From assembly GCF_002775205.1 (NCBI RefSeq), contig NC_036462.1, positions 27,345,084 through 27,409,083 on the forward strand: DNA of 64,000 nucleotides, given 5' to 3'. The notes beneath the pieces are model-generated. The model worked only from the letters and a program-made list of their open reading frames with translations, made no database searches and was not told where the DNA came from. The DNA comes from Xiphophorus maculatus. Its lineage: Eukaryota > Chordata > Actinopteri > Cyprinodontiformes > Poeciliidae. Below are positions 49,131-64,000 of this stretch, piece after piece; positions within the stretch are counted from its first letter, which is position 1; each line of letters starts with the position of its first letter. The position numbers were made by a program, and so were the translations under genes.

Positions 49131-49154
49131 ACTTCCTTCTTGTACAGATCAAAA

Positions 49155-51008
49155 ATGGTAAGTCTCCTACACTACATGTACCTTTATATTTAAATATTTA
49201 GCTTTTTAATTCGGCCGATCGCGAGTTCGTTCAATGCGATATTAGCTAACTACCTAGCCTAAGTGGCCGTTTTGCGGCTGGGCTGCAGTAGAAATCAGAG
49301 CACGGACATCCTTGATGAAACGATATGTAGAAATGAGAGAGATTTAGCTGAGCTGTCTTTTCTTCTCGGGCCTCTTGTTACGGATTTATTTTTTCAATAC
49401 CTTTACATTTGAAGGCAAAAATATATATATATTTTTTCTCGATACTGTCGAGGATTTGCTTGAAGAATAACGACGAGCTACCGTCACCTGAAGGCATCAC
49501 GTCCACTACTCCTAAAGAAACCAATCACTTCCTTCCTAAATCCACACACAGCTGAATTATAGCTTAATAACTTTGTGTGTGCGTGAATAATAAATCATTT
49601 GTTAAATGAAACCTTAATGTGACAACAAAATAGAATCAGGTGACATGTATGTCAAACCTGACCTCAGAGGTCAGGCTCTTTGAGCTGGTAGGTTCACTTT
49701 TGTTCCTGCTCTGATCTTTATCGCACAACAACGTAGCAGGCGATAATCATTCCTCCCTTTTTCTGCTCAGACGGCGACTCTGCGCCCCTACCTGAACGCT
49801 GTGAGGGCCACCCTGCAGGCAGCCCTCTGCCTGGAGAACTTCTCCTCTCAGGTGGTGGAGCGTCACAACAAGCCCGAGGTGGAGGTCAGGTATGTTTATT
49901 GGCACTGGCTCATTTGGAGCCCCAGTGGCTGTCGAGAATTTTTTTTGTTTTCGTTTTTATTCCATCCCTCAAGCCTCTTGTGGATATCCTGCAGCTGCCA
50001 CACAAGTACGGACTTGATCCGACTTGCATAAGAAAGCGTGGGGAGGGAAGAAAGAAATGGCACAGGCGCGAGCAAGGGCTTTTGAAGTTGTGCTGGAAGG
50101 GGGCTTGCCGCAGCCTGTTTTGCCCTCAGCAGCTATCTTGTAAAGAATGAACGACCCCGAAGGCTGAAAGATGCGCTTTCCGTTGACATGGTTACAGGAG
50201 CAGTAAGGAGCTGCTTCTCCAGCCCGTGGTGATCAGCCGTAACGACAAGGAGAAGGTTCTCATCGAGGGGTCCATCAACTCCGTCAGAGTCAGCATTGCC
50301 GTCAAGCAGGTCATTTTAACACAATTTGATGTTGTTGTTGCTTTTTTAACACCACAATCTTTTTGAATCTAAAAGCAATTCTACTCAACTGCAGGCTGAT
50401 GAAATCGAGAAGATTCTTTGCCACAAGTTCATGCGGTTCATGATGATGAGAGCTGAGAACTTCTTCATTCTGAGGAGAAAACCAGTCGAGGTAAGGAATC
50501 AGTTTTTAAAAAAAATATATAGATTTTTAAAAACCCTTTAATGACAGCAAAGGGTACAATCATCCATATGCAAACAGAATACAATAAAGTACCGTGTCAA
50601 CTTATTTGAATTGACATAAATCATATTCCTCTACAGAAGCTGGAGTGAGATAAGCAGAAAGATGGAGAACGGATGGATTTTTTCTTTTCTTTTCGTTTTT
50701 TACCAAATTGTTTGCATTTTCTGTCACATCTCCACAGGGATATGATATTAGTTTCTTGATCACCAACTTCCACACGGAGCAGATGTACAAACACAAGCTG
50801 GTGGACTTCGTCATTCACTTCATGGAGGAGATCGACAAGGAGATCAGCGAGATGAAGCTGTCCGTCAACGCCAGGGCCCGCATCGTCGCTGAAGAATTCC
50901 TCAAGAACGTACGTTTATTATTTTTAAATTTTTTTATAGGCTTTTTTATTCAATATTGTTTGACATAATGACTGAGGCCAATTATCCGCTTCCTTTCCAC
51001 AGTTCTGA
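49155..51008 (+). CDS. arpc4: ARPC4, Arp2/3 complex 20-kDa subunit
   Basis: Six coding exons: 49155-49157, 49771-49889, 50198-50309, 50395-50490, 50738-50908, 51003-51008, giving 507 nt and 168 aa, exactly the human length, with near-identical sequence ([62 protein letters not shown]). The first coding exon contributes only the ATG, which ends directly at the donor (AAAATG then GTAAGT). The last contributes only Phe and the stop. Family role: with ARPC2 it forms the core scaffold of the Arp2/3 complex, which nucleates branched actin. Introns are short (85-613 bp) and nearly repeat-free. It diverges from tada3 and converges on pfkfb4. Confidence 0.98.
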
Positions 51009-51522
51009 TGCTGGCCTTGTCTTTGGGGTCTCTCTAAGGTGCCAATCAACTCACGGAGAACTTAGGGAGTAAACAGCCAATCAGCGAGGAGATGAGATCG
51101 TTGTGACCAATCCGACAGCCTTTTGTGTGCATCCTGTAATATTTCCCCCGTATTCATGGATATCAATTCCTGTATATAATGAAATATTTGCCAGTTTCAT
51201 TTTCAGCCTCTCTGAACAAATCCCCAAACAAAGGCGGGTCCTTAAAGTATTAATCAAGTTGATAGCCATGAATACGATGGAGGGCTGAGGATTTGTTGTT
51301 GCAGATAAAAAAAGAAAAATGACCGGGTTTTTTTTTGTTTGTTTTTTTGTATCGTCTAACGGAGTCCTGTATGTTCTGTCGCCATTGCTTCAAAAATTGT
51401 CTCCAAAGTTTTGAACACAAAAATGTCTAAGGGGAGCGATCCGCGCGGCATTAAATCACAGAGTGGGAAGCCGCTCTAAAGTTGCCATGGTAACCAGTGA
51501 AAGAAAAAAATAATGAGAGAGA

Positions 51523-51528
51523 AATAAA
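51523..51528 (+). terminator. arpc4: arpc4 poly(A) signal
   Basis: AATAAA lies 515 bp after the stop codon and is followed by a GT-rich stretch (TGTTTGTACTTGTGTGTTTG) 8-27 bp downstream, a good poly(A) site layout. Confidence 0.75.
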
Positions 51529-51544
51529 AGTCATCTGTTTGTAC

Positions 51545-52285
51545 TTGTGTGTTTGGAGTCAGAAAAGCGCCATACATGGTTTGGTGCCGCTGCACCTATA
51601 AACACTTTCTGAGGAAGTGGTTCGTCGAAGGCAGTGAGGTCATGTCACCGAGGAAGGGGAAGTGCTGCGGACGGCATGTTAGCATGACACTTCAGGGAGA
51701 TAAGGTCATTTGTTTTTAAATGGGGGTTGAGCGGACTACTGCAAAGTTCTCGATGTCTTACTTGCAGCAAATAGCCGTCGTGATGAAAATTGAGCTAACT
51801 GCTTTTCTTTTATATTTTACTACTTTCAGTTAAGACAGTAACCTCACATTGGCACCGCTTTCTAAATAAAACAATAGCTGTCACTCCATGATGTAAACCC
51901 CTACTAAAATGTTCACTTCCTCTTGTTTAATTCTCAAACTAGTGCAGGCAGTAAAAACGAGTTGGTAACATTTGACACTTTTAACACAAAAAACATTGCT
52001 TTGGCACAATAAAATATATAGATTTTGGAAAAATACTACCTTGCCATACCAGAAAGTGACAAAGTAATTGGTTTATGACAATACTTTAGCTTCACTCACT
52101 GGTGAGAGTTTGCCTAACTTCCTGTTAGTAATGAATCATATCAAGCATATTTCATATATCATATAAGGTATTGCTGTTTGTGAGCAGAGAAGAGGCTAAT
52201 GCTGTTGGAAAAAGTAAAGCATTCAGAAAATACAATAAGTGGAACAGATCAATACAACAAAAATACTGAGTGGTTTAGAAAAATA
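51545..52285. other. Convergent arpc4/pfkfb4 spacer
   Basis: Unremarkable AT-rich DNA between the two poly(A) signals. I see no exon or clear repeat. Confidence 0.5.
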
Positions 52286-52287
52286 TC

Positions 52288-52293
52288 TTTATT
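52288..52293 (-). terminator. pfkfb4: Candidate pfkfb4 poly(A) signal
   Basis: TTTATT on the plus strand is AATAAA on the minus strand (context GCAATAAAG), 724 bp beyond the stop codon at 53017-53019. The pfkfb4 3' UTR would then end about 760 bp from the arpc4 signal. Confidence 0.5.
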
Positions 52294-53016
52294 GCAGTAG
52301 AGTTGGGTCATACATTTTCAAGTCAAGATTAACGCCACCAATATTTTTGGCTAATGATCCATTCCTATTGCTGAAATGTGTTGCTTCACAATAATATTTT
52401 ACAGGTGGGCTTACCCCCATCTTGTACAGTAACTAGGAGGAGAGGGGGGAGAACTATTTCCACCCAATTCTAGCGACAGTTTCTCCTAGTTTACTGCTCT
52501 ACTCCGTTCACTCCTATTAGCACAGACAGTTATCGTAAAGAGCTTTGTTTTCATATCAGAGCAGGTTCAAAACCTTCAGAATTGCACATGATCACTGAAG
52601 TCACCTTCATGTGAAATTATGATTGCACAAAGTCAAACATGCAGCAGACGGATCGCATGATTATTTCATAAAAACCACAGGGTTAACACTTGAAAACACG
52701 CTACAGTAACTTCCCAGTGTCAGGTCTGCTGCCGCACAACACCAAAACGCTGAAAACGGCGAATTTAACGGCCGCCGTGAGCCGAGTGTGCACGATATGA
52801 ACATCTGGGTCACAAAGGTCAAACATTCCTCCTTAAACTTGGAACAGGACAAACACAGGACACAGGAGGGAGCTACAGGTTGTGGCAGTGTGGCCGCCCA
52901 GTGGGTCACCAGTGGAAAGCGTTTGGAGTAACTGGAAATGTGAGAAACGCACAAGACCGGTACGGGTGGAAGGAGCAGGGAGCTCACTTCAGTATCACCG
53001 GATTCCAACCCAGACA

Positions 53017-63875
<10,859 letters not shown>

Positions 63876-64000
63876 GTCGCTCCGCGGTGATGCTGAGGCG
63901 GCCGCGGCGGGGACACTGACCCGGGGAAGCTTCCCGTGATGCGGCTCCGAAGGTGACCGGCGCTTCATCCGCGCGGCTCAGTTCAGATGGAGACAGGCCC

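Overview
The window is nuclear DNA from a ray-finned (teleost) fish. Five protein-coding genes have vertebrate-type GT-AG introns, and their predicted proteins look close to the human orthologues as I remember them. The introns and intergenic DNA are packed with degenerate teleost transposons: Tc1-like copies, hAT-type MITEs, other short terminal-inverted-repeat elements, tRNA-type SINE fragments and a 5'-truncated LINE. No operons, CRISPR arrays or bacterial features are present. I cannot name the species.

Layout. 1-900: repeat-poor upstream DNA. About 950-6414 (+): rae1, the mRNA export/mitotic WD-repeat protein, with 11 coding exons giving 369 aa. 8990-22873 (+): rbm38, an RRM RNA-binding protein with a TATA promoter and 4 coding exons giving 247 aa; its introns are large. 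22.9-44.4 kb: a gene desert of about 21 kb, rich in MITEs, with a few motif clusters that could be regulatory and one orphan exon-like segment. 44764-48210 (-): tada3, the SAGA/ATAC adaptor, 8 coding exons, 431 aa. 49155-51008 (+): arpc4, an Arp2/3 subunit, 6 coding exons, 168 aa. 53017-63875 (-): pfkfb4-type 6-phosphofructo-2-kinase/fructose-2,6-bisphosphatase, 14 coding exons, 474 aa from the favoured start.

rae1-rbm38 are neighbours in human (20q13). tada3-arpc4 are head-to-head in human (3p25) and PFKFB4 is also on human 3p. The desert at 22.9-44.4 kb is therefore where two ancestral linkage blocks meet in this fish. tada3 and arpc4 are divergent and probably share a promoter; arpc4 and pfkfb4 converge with their poly(A) signals under 800 bp apart. 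The five genes belong to separate housekeeping or regulatory pathways and do not form one system.

I rebuilt all five coding sequences exon by exon by hand. Phases close across every junction and total lengths are within a few residues of the human proteins as remembered (pfkfb4 474 against 469). I found no convincing undescribed system. The best leads are the arpc4 gene structure (a start codon alone in its exon, and a last exon coding one residue), a duplicated MYB-type palindrome in the rbm38 promoter, an NF-E2/GATA/CACCC cluster downstream of rbm38, a perfect 16-bp-arm hairpin carrying AATAAA on both strands, nested MITEs, and an orphan exon-like segment with chemokine-like residues. I noticed no retrovirus-like or Polinton-like element.
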